The notes under the pieces were generated by a model that searched no databases, had not been told where the DNA came from, and saw only the letters and a program-made list of their open reading frames with translations. Below are positions 11,412 through 24,024 of a DNA stretch of 64,000 bases, one piece after another; within the stretch, counting starts at the first letter, position 1, and the number at the start of each line of letters is the position of its first letter. Position numbers and translations under genes: made by a program. The DNA comes from Capra hircus (lineage: Eukaryota; Chordata; Mammalia; Artiodactyla; Bovidae), in contig NC_030817.1 of assembly GCF_001704415.2 (NCBI RefSeq), positions 38,017,550 to 38,081,549 of the forward strand. Reading direction: 5' to 3'.

Positions 11412-11989
11412 CGAAGTTAAAAAGAGTGTGATAACTACCCAGAGGGCTTGGCTTCCCTTAGACAAATTGTTTAGCTTCCCTTCAGGCCAGGTTGCTACCC
11501 ATAAGTGTCTCCCAGCTAAAAAATCTGACACTCCCACTGCCTAAATTTTGTTAACAACTGCTGTTAAAGAGCAGGAGCCACTGCTGGCAGAGGAATAGCA
11601 TTCCCTTGAAAGCTGAGTCTCTCGCTCCTGGTCTTTACTCCCCTCCCACCCATTAGATTATGTTGTTTCTGTGGTGTGGCCTGTACTCTGGATTTTCAGG
11701 AGTCTGTCCTTATTTCTCTTTACTTGTGTGATTCTTGTTTTCCTGATCCAAAGCTTTCTATGCGATAAACTTTTGGGGGAAATGACATGTGACATGTCTA
11801 AAGTCCTATGAAAAATCCCCCTTGACCGTCTGCCTGAGGTGATCAGTAAGGGAAAAGAGATGCTATATCTAGAAGGCAGACTGTGGTGTAAGTTCTTTTA
11901 AAGCAACGCAGATACAGGATGTTTAAACAAAGTGAAATTCTGGGATGCTTTTTTAGAGTAAGTTTTCATTCAAAGCATTTGGACAAGGT
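11412..11989. other. Unique sequence, no gene seen
   Basis: No frame of interest and no repeat recognised. Confidence 0.5.
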
Positions 11990-12002
11990 AGTCTGGAAAT
12001 AT

Positions 12003-12182
12003 CGGTAAAGAATCTGCCTGCAGTGCAGGAGACCTGGGTTCGATCCCTGGGTTGGGAAGATCCCCTGGAGAAGGAAATGGCAACCCACTCCAGTATCCTT
12101 GCCTGGCAAATCTCATGGACACAGGAGCGTGGTGGGCTGCAGTCCATGGGGTCGCAGAGTCGGGCACGACTGAGCAACTAAC
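12003..12182 (+). repeat. Bov-tA SINE with 13-bp target duplication
   Basis: Head 'ggtaaagaatctgcctgcag' with a well-kept B box 'gggttcgatccc'. Flanked by agtctggaaatat at 11990-12002 and 12183-12195, identical copies, so a fairly young insertion. Confidence 0.95.
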
Positions 12183-12245
12183 AGTCTGGAAATATGCTTA
12201 CAGCTTAGTGTAAATAATAAAATGTGTAAAGTAGTTTTTCATGTA

Positions 12246-12462
12246 TTGTTGTTGTTGTTTAGTCACTAAATCACTTCTAACTCTTTGCAACCCCATGGAC
12301 TATAGCCTGCCAGGCTCTCCTGGTCATGGAATTCTCCAGGCAAGAATACTAGAGTGTGTTGCCATTTCCTACTCCAGGGAATCTTCCCAACCAAGGGATC
12401 AAACCTAGGTCTCCTGAGTCTCCTGCATTGGCAGGCAGATTCTTTACCACTGTACCATCTGA
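12246..12462 (-). repeat. Bov-tA SINE
   Basis: Reverse copy with a (TTG)n tail at its left edge and 'tctttaccactgtaccatct' at its head side. Confidence 0.88.
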
Positions 12463-13106
12463 GGTCTGTGGCATTTCCAAGAAGTTTCATCTGAGTGTTA
12501 AGTTTGGTTATCAAATTTATGGCTTCCTCAAACCGAAATCCATGCTAAGTTTTAACATTTTCCATCACCTCATTAGTGAATGCAATGCTGCAGTCATCCA
12601 GCTAACTGCAAAGAAAACATCAAAGATTTGCCCTCTGGAGATTTTCTCCAAAGACTCCTGAAAATGATAGGACTTTTAAAAAAAGGTTAAGATACGACAC
12701 TTCAAAGGACAACCGTGATAAATATGAAATGAAAATCTGTTGATATACTGCAAGGACAAATGCTCGGCCAGCTAGACTGTTATTTCATCTCAAATTTGTA
12801 TCACCATGGATACCATCTAAACATAAAACAAGTGCTTGCAGGAGATCTATTAAAATTTCAAAAGCATCTTGCTTATCTGTCCACTGAGAATGATAAATTT
12901 CCTTCGGGTCATTACCCTTCTCATTATTCTGAGAAGAGACAGAATTACATTGTCAAATTCTGAAATAGTTATGGTAATTGATGGATAAAAGGACAAACTT
13001 CCTCAGTTGTTTTCAGTGCAACAGGTATGCCCATAACAGACACTGATCTTGCCAACCAAGTGCATAAGGCACAGAAAGCATAGAGTGTGTAGATAGCTTA
13101 GGGACG
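12463..13106. other. Unique sequence, no gene seen
   Basis: Frames of 67-101 codons overlap the neighbouring SINE edges or have no recognisable content. Confidence 0.5.
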
Positions 13107-13317
13107 GTGGTGGTGGTTTTGTTGCTAAGTCATGTCTGACTCTTGTGACCCTATGGACTATAGCCTGCCAGGCTCCTCTGTCCATGGGATTCTCCAGGCA
13201 AGAATACTGGAATGGGTTGCCATTTCCTTCTCCAGGGGATCTTCCCAACCCAGGAATTGAACCCAGGTCTTCTGCATTGCAGGCAGAGCCTTTACTACTG
13301 AGCTACAAGGGAAGCCC
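13107..13317 (-). repeat. Bov-tA SINE
   Basis: Reverse copy from 'ttgctaagtcatgtctgac' to 'gagctacaagggaagcccc'. Confidence 0.9.
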
Positions 13318-13837
13318 CAAAATACTTCCCTACAAGTCTTGAGGCAACACTGTTCATTTCTGAAGAAAATCTACTGGACACAACGTCGGACTCGCCATGA
13401 CTGTGCTCCATATTTAGGCCTACTTCTTAGTTATTCCAGTGTGAAATTATACAGCTGGCATTTCTGTGTCAGTTTTATGAGGAAGGAAGCCTACAGGTTC
13501 TTCTCTCGGGTATGAAATTTATCGGCATAGCTCACCAGCATGGTGTTCTTCCCCTGATGTGTTCACACATTGTCATGATTATGAGTCGCTTACCTCCCCA
13601 AGGGTTTCTTTTTAGCAGCTGACTCTGCTGTTTCTCCACAGAACATGTTAACTGGTGTCACCTCCTTAGGACCTTCTCACTGCCTTCTCACCAGGATTTG
13701 TCTTGCACTTCAGCAATGTTTGAGATTCATCAAAAGCAAAGAGAATTTATAGGAGTTCGTCAGCCTCATGTCCATCTAGAGGTAGGTTTTGTTTTCTATA
13801 TAAGAACTGAAATTTCAGTGCAAGCTATTATGTTTAA

Positions 13838-13962
13838 AATAAGGGTATATTGTACAGCATAGGGGAATACAGCCATTATGTTGTAATAAGTTTAAATGGA
13901 ATCTACCCTATAAAAATATTGAAAATGTTTTACACTTGAAACTAATATTGTAAATCCACAAT
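13838..13962 (+). repeat. L1 3' end fragment
   Basis: 'gtatattgtacagcatagg', 'cattatgttgtaataagttt' and 'acacttgaaactaatattgt' match an artiodactyl L1 3' end. Confidence 0.65.
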
Positions 13963-13969
13963 GGTAATG

Positions 13970-14141
13970 TGGTGATGTTGCTCAGTTGTGTCTGACTCTG
14001 TAGCCCACCAGGCTCCTCTGTCTACTGAAATTCTCTAAGTTACTATTCCCTTCTCCAGGGGATCTTCCTCACCCAGGGTTCAAATCCAGGTCTCCTGCAT
14101 CACAGGTGGATTCTTCACCATCTGAGCTACCAGGGAAGCCC
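13970..14141 (-). repeat. Bov-tA SINE, internally deleted
   Basis: Reverse copy missing the usual 'gaccccatggactatagcc' stretch ('gactctgtagcccaccagg'). Confidence 0.85.
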
Positions 14142-15147
14142 TCAAAATCACCTACATTTCAACTTTAGAAAAGAAATTCTTTTAAAGAAATGTCAAAGCT
14201 TTTAAGTATTGTTTCCATTCTCGTCAACAGTTAAAGATAAAATGTCTTCATCTAGTTCATCTCCTTTTGTGCTGGGTTCTGACCATTGCTGTCCTTATAT
14301 TTTTGTTCCCATTCAGAAGTTATACTGATTTTGGTTTTGGCTTTTTTGTTGTCTATTTTGTTTTGATGTTTCAGTGTCCCGATTTCATCTTCACTCAATT
14401 CTTCTGTTTTCTGTTAGGCAGGTTGTTCAGATGACTGGTGAGATAAAGATACACTGTAATGACTATTTCTTCAAAGCATAGAGGTCTCCAAGTGTTTGGC
14501 ACATAACTGATGCTTTTGATGCTTTATCTTCTAAGTTTTGTCTTCTTAGGTCTGCTCTCCTACACTTTTTCACGTGCTCTGCATCTGGCCAGGTCCTCCA
14601 GGGAATATGAAGAAGACCATTACTGACTTTTCCTCATGCAGCGGGGGCCATTAAAGAGCTTGGTATCCTCACCTTGCATGTCTGCTTCCCCCTTTCTGTC
14701 TCCTCAGGGCAGCCTGAAGAGTAAGGGTGGTGGGTGGAGAGTCAGCCTAACTCGAATTCCATGCCCAAACTATCAATTAAATGTGAGAGTAGAAAAAGAC
14801 TATTTTTAGGTATGCAAACATTCCTCCTAAAACTTAACCTCTCTTACATCCTGAGGCAGGCATGCTTCTAAACTGCCCCTCAATAATTTTGCCTGTGTGT
14901 GGGGGGTGGACCTAATAGTTTGCTTCTGATAAGTAGAACATGGCAAAAGTAATGGATGTCACTTCCAAGATTAGGTTACAAAAGACTGACTTGGTTATGT
15001 TGGCATTCTCTCTTGCTTGCAGTGATGAAGTCAATTCATTGTAAGTTAAATGTGACTACTAGCATAGTTCATACTACTTAATGTTAGAAAGCTTTTCTAG
15101 TATAGACTAGCATCATAAATTTTAAGTATTACTTACAAAGAATCTAG
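14142..15147. other. Unique sequence, no gene seen
   Basis: No long frame and no repeat I can name. Confidence 0.45.
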
Positions 15148-15740
15148 GGAAAAAGTGGAAACAGTGACAGATTTTATTTTCTTGGGCTCCAAAATCACTG
15201 TGGGCAGTGAGTGCAGCCATGAAATTTAAAAAAAAACGCTTGCTTCTTGGAAGAAAAGCTATGAAAACAGAGACATCACTTTGCCAACAAAGGTCCATAT
15301 AGTCAAAGCTATGGTTTTTCCACTAGTTATGTACGGATGTGAAAGAGGAACCATAAAGAAGGCTGAGCATCAAAGAACTGATGCTTTTGAATTGTGGTGT
15401 TGGAGAAGACTCTTGAGAATCCCTTGGACTTCAAGGAGATCCAATCAGTCAGTCCTAAAGGAAATCAACCCTAAATATTCATTGGAAGGACTGATTCAGG
15501 AGCTTCAATACTTTGGCCACCTGATCAGAAGAGCTGACTCATTGGAAAAGACCCTGATGTTGGGAAAGATTGAAGGCAGGAGGAGAAGGGTCCGACAGAT
15601 GATGAGATGTTTGGACGCCATCACTGACTCAGTGGTGAGTTTGAGCAAAGTCCCGGAGATAGTGAAGGACAGGGAAGCCTGGTGTGCTGCCATCCTTGGG
15701 GTCACAAAGATTCGGACATGACTGAGCAACTGAGCAACAA
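15148..15740 (+). repeat. BovB LINE 3' fragment, frame partly open
   Basis: Forward copy. A 146-codon frame at 15281-15721 spans the ORF2 C-terminus (MPTKVHIVKAMVFPLVMYGC ... [16 protein letters not shown]). Confidence 0.92.
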
Positions 15741-16184
15741 CAAAGTATCTGAAACCACAACAGTGTCAAGCACTGATTCTTAGCCTTCTATGTGGGTTCT
15801 TACATTTTTTCAATTAATGTCTATCCTCATTATTTATTGTTGCACAACAAACTGCCTTCAAACCTAGTAACATAAAAACAACAACAGTTTTATTATCCTT
15901 ACGGAATTCAGATGGTATGGTGGGGATGTTCTATCTCTGCTCCACAATGTCCAAAACCTCTGCAGAGAAGACTCAAAGGCTGAGGGGGGATTTGAAAGGG
16001 TGGACACTGGAATCATGTGGAGGCTTCCTCACTCTCATGCTGGCACCTGGATGACATGAAGCACCTGTGTGGGTCCTCTCTCTCTGATGTGCGCTTCTCC
16101 CAGGATAGTGGCCAAGTTCCAAGAGGAAGCTGAGTGTTCCAGGAGACACAGGTGGAATCTCTGTGGCCTTTTATGACTTCTCCT
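15741..16184. other. Mostly unique, possible ancient repeat
   Basis: 'ttattgttgcacaacaaact' and 'ccttcaaacctagtaacata' near 15835-15900 resemble a common mammalian interspersed repeat whose name I cannot fix. Nothing else seen. Confidence 0.4.
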
Positions 16185-16199
16185 CAGCAATCATAGAGC

Positions 16200-16383
16200 T
16201 TCCCTTGTGGCTCAGTGATAAAGAATCAGCCTGCAATGCAGGTGACCTGGATTTAATCCCTGGGTCAGGAAGACCCCCTGGAGAAGGGAATGGCAAACTC
16301 ATGGACAGAGGAGCCTGGGGGGCTTATAGTCCATGGGGTTGGAAAAGAGTCAGACATGACTGAGCAGCTAACACTGTCACTTT
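16200..16383 (+). repeat. Bov-tA SINE with 15-bp target duplication
   Basis: Flanked by cagcaatcatagagc (16185-16199) and cagcagtcacagagc (16384-16398). Body shortened around 'aatggcaaactcatggac'. Confidence 0.92.
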
Positions 16384-16426
16384 CAGCAGTCACAGAGCAT
16401 CAGTTCTTCCATACTCTATTGATGGC

Positions 16427-16651
16427 AGGGATCAGCAAATTATGGCTTGACGCTAAATCCATCCTGCCACCTGTCTCTATAAAAAAGGTATCATTGGAAC
16501 ACAGCCATGTCCATTTGTTTATATACCTTTTATGGCTGCTTTCATGCTCTGATGCAGAGTTTAGTAGTTGCAACAGAGACCATATGGTCTGCAGAGCCTA
16601 AAATATTTACTATCTGGTCCTTTAAAGAAAAGGTTTGTTGAGTCCTGCTCT
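16427..16651 (+). mobile_element. hAT-type nonautonomous DNA transposon
   Basis: Starts cagggatcagcaaatt and ends with the inverted ggtttgttgagtcctg (CAGGGGTC-type termini). The core 'ggaacacagccatgtcca' belongs to a mammal-wide hAT family. The family name is uncertain. Confidence 0.7.
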
Positions 16652-16782
16652 ATTGGTTAAACCAATCACTAACCTTTCTGTGTCAAGGGGTGGGAGCCGA
16701 CCCTGCTCTTGGAGGAAGTTGTGTCAAAGAAGGTTCAGCCATTTAAAAAATCACCATGGCACCTGCTTACCTCTTGGATTTT

Positions 16783-17054
16783 TAAAAGATTATTTACTTG
16801 TTTATTTTTGGCTGAGTCTTTGTTGCTGCACGTGGTTTCTCTTGTTGAAGCAAGTGAGGGCCACTCTTTGAGGCATGCGGGCTTCTCATTGCAGTGGTTT
16901 CTCATGTTGCAGAGCACAGGCTCTAGAGCGTAGGCTCAGTATTTGTGGCACACAGGCTTAGCTGCCCTGCGGGGTCTTCCCGGACCAAGGACTGAACCTG
17001 TGTCCCCTGCACTGGTAGGTGGATTCTTAACCACTGGACCACCAGGGAAGCCTA
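16783..17054 (-). repeat. CHR-2-type SINE
   Basis: Long copy with 'ttgctgcacgtggtttctct', 'ggctctagagcgtaggctc', 'ccctgcactggtaggtgg' and 'ggaccaccagggaagcc'. Confidence 0.88.
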
Positions 17055-17818
17055 GCCTCTCATATTTTAATCCTGGTTTGGTTTTTAATTTTGTAAGCTA
17101 CTTAAAATAGTTCTTCTAACTCTTTGTATACTAAAGTTCTGTTAGAGAAAGTTGAAAGTGAGAGTCAACTATGTTATTTTAAGTTTTATTCTTTTTTCTT
17201 TTTAAACTTGTTTGTGTCAGCTCCTGTGGGTAAATATTTGGCTGGTAGTTCTTTTTTTTTTTTTTAAAAAAAAAAGGTTAGAAAGGTTAATCTGTGTTCA
17301 CAGAGTTAATATCAGGGATAAGGAAGACCTTTAGTTCCTAGAAAAAAACAGTGGAAATGGTAAACAGTTGTCCAAACAGTTAAGCCTCCCTTGGTCAAGA
17401 AGGTTCAGGTTTTAAAAATTATTAACTACTTACTTATGAAAAAATTTTTACTTAAATATGCTATATTGGTACCATTTTAATTAATCCCCTGATTTCCTCA
17501 TGTGTGGAATGAAGGGTGTGGGTAGTTGGTGGCTGCCATTGCAGGCTTCATATTCAGATCATCAGGAGCTCTGGTCCCCAACCTAGGTAATTAAATCAGA
17601 ATGTCTGAGAATAAATTGGGATTGAGCTCAATAAATACTAGAGGAGAAAGAAATTCATAAAAACTATCTCAGTATATTTTCTTTAAGTATTTCTTACAAC
17701 ACAAAGTCCTGTCATATCATTCCTGATGTGGGGACGGTGTGAAACTATTATAGCTCACAGCTACTCCCAGACAGACCTGCTTTTGCTTCAATTAAGCACT
17801 GCATATTCTGGACCAAGG
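17055..17818. other. Unique sequence, no gene seen
   Basis: AT-rich with a T/A homopolymer pair at about 17250-17275. Confidence 0.5.
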
Positions 17819-18030
17819 GCTTCCCAGGTGGCTCAGTGGTAAAGAGTCCACCTGTCAGTGCAGGAGGTGCAGGAGACACAGGTTTCATCCTTGGGTCGGG
17901 AAGATCCTCTGGAGAAGGGAATGGCTACCCATTCCAGTGTTCTTGCCTAGAAAATTCCATGGACAGAGGATCCTGGTGGGCTATAGTCCATGGGGTTGCA
18001 AAAGAGTCAAACATGACTTAGTGGCCAACC
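17819..18030 (+). repeat. Bov-tA SINE
   Basis: Forward copy, 'gggcttcccaggtggctcag' to 'gacttagtggccaaccaaca'. Confidence 0.9.
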
Positions 18031-18502
18031 AACAAACATTCTGAGCCAAACTGAATGCCCTGAAATTCATCAATGAGAAAGAAATGCTCAGATGACCAAG
18101 AGCAAAGCTTTCGCTTTGGAATTCTCCTTTATAGCTAACACAAGACTCCTCCCTAACAAAACCTCCTGCCCGAAAGCTTATCTTGTGGGTCCACCCTGAA
18201 GGTGAGAGATCCCTTAGCCACCCTACAGACTGTGGACAAACTATATATCCCCAGTCTCCTGGCAAAGACATGACTGAATGCAGAATAAGTATGCTGAAGG
18301 GATTCCTTATGATAGTGGCTTCTGGCAGACACTATACGAGAAAGGTAGGCTACCTTGAAAATAGTTACTGATATTCAGACAATGTTCCTAAGGATCAAGT
18401 AGACTAGACCAAAAGAACACCCCATTTAGGGTACCCATGTTCTAGGAATTCAGTGGAAATTCCCCTGGGATTCACATTTTTTCTTCCCTAAGGGACTAAC
18501 TG
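18031..18502. other. Unique sequence, no gene seen
   Basis: Short frames only (for example 18183-18371 plus). Confidence 0.5.
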
Positions 18503-18708
18503 TGCTTAGTCACTCAGTTGTGTCTGACTCTTTGCCACCCCATGGACTATAGCCTGCCAGGCTCCTCTGTCCATCTGGATTCTTCAGGCAAGAATGCTGG
18601 AGTGGGTTGCCATGCCCTTCTTCAGGGGATCTTCCCAACCCAGGTATCGAACCCAGGTTTCCCACATTGCAGGTGGATTCTTTACCATCTGAGCCACCAG
18701 GGAAGCCC
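18503..18708 (-). repeat. Bov-tA SINE
   Basis: Reverse copy, 'ttagtcactcagttgtgtc' to 'gagccaccagggaagccc'. Confidence 0.92.
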
Positions 18709-18835
18709 AAGGAAACCCTACAGAACGAAAGCACTTGTTAAAAGTGAGAAAATGCCTACATACATGTTCTGGATCCTCTACTCTGGAAGAGGCAGGTAAA
18801 TAACCATATTACATGACCAATATGTTATATTAGGG

Positions 18836-19032
18836 GGCTTTCCTGGTGGTTCAGACAGTAAAGAATCTACCTGCAATGCAGGAGACTTGGGTTTGATCCT
18901 TGGGTTGGGAAGATCCCCTGGAGAAGAGAATGGCTACCCACTCCAGTATTCTTGCCTGGAGAATTCCATGGACAGACGAGCCTAACAGGCTACGTTCTGT
19001 GGGGTTGCAAAGAGTTGGACACAACTGAGCAG
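18836..19032 (+). repeat. Bov-tA SINE
   Basis: Forward copy, 'ggctttcctggtggttcag' to 'ttggacacaactgagcaga'. Opposite in orientation to the copy about 130 bp earlier. Confidence 0.92.
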
Positions 19033-19289
19033 AATTTTTTTAATTGCTATATTTGGAGTTTACATTCCTCAGTGGATCAGTGTCTGGGCTGCTCTGGCTT
19101 TTGTCAGAAGCCTAACAAAAGTCATGTAGACATACATCACACTCCTTGCAGTGGTAGCAAAGTCACCAGTCATCAAGGCACAGATTTCAGAGAGCAGCAA
19201 CCTGAATGCACAGACAAGTTAAAAGTTCCTCTGTATGCAAACAAAATGATAATCAGGGCTGGATATAGGCAGCCCCAGATTAAAGAACA

Positions 19290-19965
19290 CCAGCTACTCT
19301 TCAATATTAAAAAAACTAAGATCCTGGCATATGGTCTCAGCACTTCATGGCAAATAGATAGAGAAAAAGTGGAAACGGTAACAGATTTTACTTTCTTGGG
19401 CTCCAAAATCACTGCGGATGGTGAGTTCAGGCATGAAATTAAAAGACACTTGCTCCTTGGAAGAAAAGCTATGACAGGCCTAGATAGCATATTAAAAAGG
19501 ACAGACATCACTTTGCCGACAAAGGTCTGTATAGTCAAAGCTATGGTTTTTCTAGTGGTTATATACAGATGTGAGAGTTGGACCATAAAAAAGGCTGAGT
19601 GCTGAAGAATTAATGCCTTTGAATTGCGGTGCTGGAGAAGACTCTTGAGAGTCCCTGGGACAGCAGGGAGATCAAATCAGTCGATCCTAAAGGAAATGAA
19701 CTCTGAATATTCATTGGAAGGACTGATGCTGAAGTTCCAATACTTTGGCCGCTTATGCTAAGAGACAGCTCATTGGAAAAAAACCCTGATCCTGGGAAAG
19801 ATTGCAGGCAGGAGGAGAAGGGGGTGACCGAGGATGAGATGGTTGGGTGGCATCACTAACTCAATGGACATGAGTTTGAGCAAACTCTGGGAGATAACAA
19901 AGGACAGGGAAGCCTGACATGCTTCAGTTCATGGAGTCACAAAGAGTCAGACACAACTTAGAGAC
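19290..19965 (+). repeat. BovB LINE 3' fragment
   Basis: Forward copy from 'caatattaaaaaaactaaga' (ORF2 ...NIKKTKI...) to 'agacacaacttagagactga'. The 217-codon frame that ends at 19605 is a chimera of Bov-tA, unique sequence and BovB, not a gene. TGA interrupts ORF2 at 19603-19605. Confidence 0.92.
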
Positions 19966-20542
19966 TGAACGCTTACTCTGCTCATGAAACAACCCCAGAA
20001 GTAGAAAGAGCAGGTTATTTTACTATGAGAAACTGAATTTGGAGAATTAAGTAGTCAACCATCAGGAAAACCTCAGGTTAACTGAACACTGGGGATGAGT
20101 TTCTGTCATTGAAGAAAGTCCCTGCAAGAAAGCTATTGAAAAACCTCTATATCCAGCAGAGCTCTGGGAACTCTGAGATGAGTTGCACTATCTGAGGTTA
20201 CTTAATGAAAAAGGTATATGATACTTACCATACCCAGAAGAATGTTTCTTACTGAACTCAGAGTTTCTGCAGCTGCTGTGTCCAATGTAACCTACATTAA
20301 CCTGGCCATCCTCCAGCAAGATGGCAAAATAAACAATAAAAACATATGCTCCTTTCACTTAATCCCCAGAACTGTGTACTGCTATAATGTGGCTGAGTTT
20401 TCTGGCCTGAACACTAGTTTTGTTTTGGCCTCAATCAGTGTCCCTGGAGTTTACTTTGTATGGAATATACTTTCCAGGTCCTTCCCAAGGTTCCCCAGTG
20501 TAGGGATGGCTACTTCAATCAGCACAGGGAAAACTGCTTTAT
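19966..20542. other. Unique sequence, no gene seen
   Basis: A 127-codon plus frame (20218-20601) has a hydrophobic middle and runs into the following Bov-A2. No family recognised. Confidence 0.4.
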
Positions 20543-20823
20543 CGCTGCTGCTGCTACTGCTAAGTCACTTCAGTCGTGTCCAACTCTGTGTGACCCCATA
20601 GACGGCAGCCCACCAGGCTCCCCCATCCCTGGGATTCTCCAGGCAAGAACACTGGAGTGGGTTGCCATTTCCTTCTCCAATGCATGAAAGTGAAAAGTGA
20701 AAGTGAAGTCGCTCAGTCGTGTCCGACTCCTAGCGACCCCATGGCCTGCAGCCTACCAGGCTCCTCTGCTCATGGGATTTTCCAGGCAAGAGTACTGGAG
20801 TAGGGTGCCATTGCCTTCTCCTA
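20543..20823 (-). repeat. Bov-A2 dimeric SINE
   Basis: (CTG)n at the left, two monomers linked by 'atgcatgaaagtgaaaagtg', ending 'gtgccattgccttctcc'. Confidence 0.95.
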
Positions 20824-20984
20824 GGAACACACAAAGTTAACTCAGTTTTCTATTTGCAGATTACCACCCTGAGGTCATTTATGAACTTAACTATCTCATC
20901 ATATAGACTTTTGATCCAGCTGCCATAGCTGAATTAGGTTTTTTCCTGAATTAGTATTTTTATTCCTCTATTATATTATTTAAA

Positions 20985-21235
20985 AATTTTAAAATTTTGT
21001 ATTGGAATACAACTGATTAACAAACAATGTTGTGGTAGTTTCAAGTGAACAATGAAGGGACTCAGCCATACATATATATATATCCATTCTCTCCCAAATT
21101 CCCTTCCCATCCAGGCTGCTATATAACACTGAGGAGGGTTCCCTGTGCTACACAGTAAGACCTTGTTGATTATGCATTTTAAATATAGCACTGTGTACAT
21201 GTTCTTCCCAAACTCCCTGTATTCCCTTATTATAT
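20985..21235 (-). repeat. L1 3'-region fragment
   Basis: Antisense: 'tggtagtttcaagtgaacaa', 'gggactcagccatacatata', 'cctgtgctacacagtaagac'. Same L1 region as 36,010-36,785. Confidence 0.7.
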
Positions 21236-22705
21236 TGAAAGCCAAGCCTCTTTCTACAGCTGGCCTGCTAGAGAGTGATGGAAAGACAGGGTGATAACTA
21301 TTTCTCTAAACTGAGTTCCTTGAAAGAATCAGTATTTGAGACATAGTGGTGGGTAGCAGATCATTCTCATCAGGTAAGAATTTCAGGATAAGAAAGCAGC
21401 CTCTGTTACACTGATGTTGCACACTGACTCCTCATCTTTTGCTGGCTGCCTCAGTGATGGCTGCTCCTGGAGCCTTTGCTGTGTTGAAACTGATCTGCCT
21501 GGCAGTGGAAGAGTCTTAATCCAGGATAAAATGTGGTAGAGGAAGTGGACAGTGGTAGAGGAAGAACGTAGAGTAGCTTCTACATTCCATTTCACACTGA
21601 TATCCCATTATAATAAAAATAGTCTTTGTTGACATTTTACCATATTCATCTTTGGGTAGAGTATACTCTCTCATTACTTCTAGAATAATCTTCTTTCTTG
21701 TCAGACATCATGGAGAGACACTTGGCCCTGAATCCTATTACTTTCCCCCCTCCAGATCTGCCTGTATAGTGTATAGCAGCTTTCTCTAGCTGAGTTGTTC
21801 TCAGACCCATAAATCTTAACAGTTTTCAGAAAATGTGCCATAAAGATAATTTCTAACATTTACAATAGTGGGGCTCAGAACCTCTTGGCAACTGCTACCA
21901 ATGGAACATAGCCCTATCCCATAGTGGCTGAGATTCTGTGGATTAAATTTCTCTGAATAAGTTTATAACTTATCAGTAGTTGTCCCAGTATAAGCATAAA
22001 TATCTCTCTAGAAGAGAAGAATGGGCAGGAAATGAGTAACAGGACGTTTCTATACATAGCCAGCTCACAGAAGCACAAGTCACATCCATGCCAGCTTTAT
22101 TGTGTTAACAATAAAATGTGGAGGAGAACAATAGAATCCCCTTCAGTGTAGTATGGAAACCAACCCAGAGTTGGTGCCTAGAAATGAAAACAAAGCTATG
22201 GAAAACCGTCATCTGAATTTTAACTCTTTTCTGTATTTTAACTCTTTTCTGTATTTTAACTCTTTTCTGTATTTCAGCCCCAGGCTGAAGGTGCCTAAAA
22301 TTTCTGTAAGTAACTAGGGGTCAAAGAGAAAGAATAAAAAATGGAAGAGCCACAGACTTAATAGCCAGCCTCTAGGACTGATAATAGATTCCTTTCCTAG
22401 TTAATCCACCCCACTCCCAGAGAGTCAGCGACATCACTGGTCCCAGCAACATCATAGAATGATTTTCAAGACCATAGCGTAAAGAAGACCAGCCTCCCCA
22501 GCCTGTAAATAAAGGATAGAATCACTCTTGTCTCCCACCTCTTAATCTGCATTTTTCTTAAATTTTTTCCCCATATAATTGGGGTGATGGAAAGACCTTT
22601 GGCAGGAGGAACAGAACTTCTCACATCTACTTTCTCGTTCTTATGAAAGGGCTCTTCTTTGTTGATTTACCAATCTTGGCCCCAGCTGGGATCATGTGAA
22701 AAAAC
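21236..22705. other. Unique sequence with an 18-bp tandem repeat
   Basis: No gene. Apart from the repeat at 22218-22271, nothing is recognised. Confidence 0.5.
22218..22271. repeat. 18-bp tandem repeat, 3 exact copies
   Basis: Unit ttttaactcttttctgta at 22218-22235, 22236-22253 and 22254-22271. Confidence 0.95.
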
Positions 22706-22987
22706 TCTGCTGCTACTGCTAACTGCTAAGTCACTTCAGTCGTGTCCGACTCTGTGCGACCCTGTAGATGGCAGCCCACCAGGCTCCCCCATCCCTGGAA
22801 TTCTCCAGGCAAGAACACTGGAGTGGGTTACCATTTCCTTCTCCAATGCATGAAAGTGAAAAGTGAAGTGAAGTTGCTCAGTCGTGTCCGACTCTTAGCG
22901 ACCCCGTGAACTGCAGCCTACCAGGCTCCTCTGCTCATGGGATTTTCCAGGCAAGAGTACTGGAGTGGGGTGCCATTGCCTTCTCGG
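22706..22987 (-). repeat. Bov-A2 dimeric SINE
   Basis: Near-identical in layout to the copy at 20,543. Two monomers, (CTG)n edge at left. Confidence 0.95.
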
Positions 22988-24024
22988 AGAAAACTCTAGT
23001 GAGCACAATAGGAACTCCCCACTTCCTTTTCCTCCTGTTAACCGTTTGGAAGATTACAATCTCAGAAATGGGAATATTTCGTTAGGGTCATAGTGAAGCC
23101 CTAATGGAACATTTGTTGCTAATACAATGCAGAACATAAATACTGAATTTATTTAAATGATCAGGAACCAGGAGAATAGAAATGGTGTCAGTTCCCTATG
23201 CCCTTGATAAATAGATGAACAGAGTGTCAGTAATGGAAGGCAGAACAAAATTGTGTTTCTTAAGAATAGTTAAGAAACTTAGGAATAGGAAAGGAACAAA
23301 CTTTCCTTTGTTCTTTGTTGAAATTCAAAGAAAAGAAATAAGAGAAGAGTCAAGAGATAGATGTTTAGGAGTATTTTAAAGCACCAGTTTGGACTTTTGC
23401 TCTCATGGGATAGGTTTGGCTTAGATTTGCAAAGCTAGCATTCCAGAAGTTGTTTTATTTCTACCTAGGTATTAATTAAGCTATCACTAGGTGCCATTCT
23501 CACAGATAGTGGTTTTGAGGGTCAAAGATTGACATGCTTTTGAGTTTTTTAAAAAGGAATAATATTCTCATAAAGGAGCTAGGCACAAATAATTTCTAGA
23601 ATTATCCTTAAGTGTAAAGAATTATACACAATTGGAGGCATTTTCAAAAAATACATAGGTGTGTAATTAATTTTATCCTATACTTATTTCAGTGTTATCA
23701 GTCATTGCTTATTCTAGTATTATCTTTCTTACTTCATTTTATCCAAGCCTTAAGAACAAAATTTTCAAATTTACCCTGAACTCTTCTTGAATTTGGTCCT
23801 CCAAGGGCCCTCATCACATTTCTAGGATTTTCAGCAGCTCTGCCAGCTACCAAAACTTCTTACTTCTTCCATGGAGGTTTTAGCAGCTTTAGACTGGTGT
23901 CTGCTAGTCTTGAACAAGCTTAGGTGACTCTGCCCACTGTGCCGAGTGCACAATATCCGAGTACTCAGAGCTCTTTCCTTCCTCAGCCGAAGAAGAACTA
24001 GAGGGAGAAAACACCTCCTTGACT
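22988..24024. other. Unique sequence, no gene seen
   Basis: AT-rich. No long frame and no repeat named. Confidence 0.5.

Noticed and set aside
12003..12060. tRNA-like A and B boxes in many places (this is one example)
   Set aside because: They are the tRNA-derived heads of Bov-tA or CHR SINEs, which are not tRNA genes. No complete cloverleaf with a plausible anticodon arm was recognised.
18952..19605. 217-codon plus-strand frame
   Set aside because: It reads through a Bov-tA, unique DNA and a BovB fragment; a chimera of repeats, not a gene.
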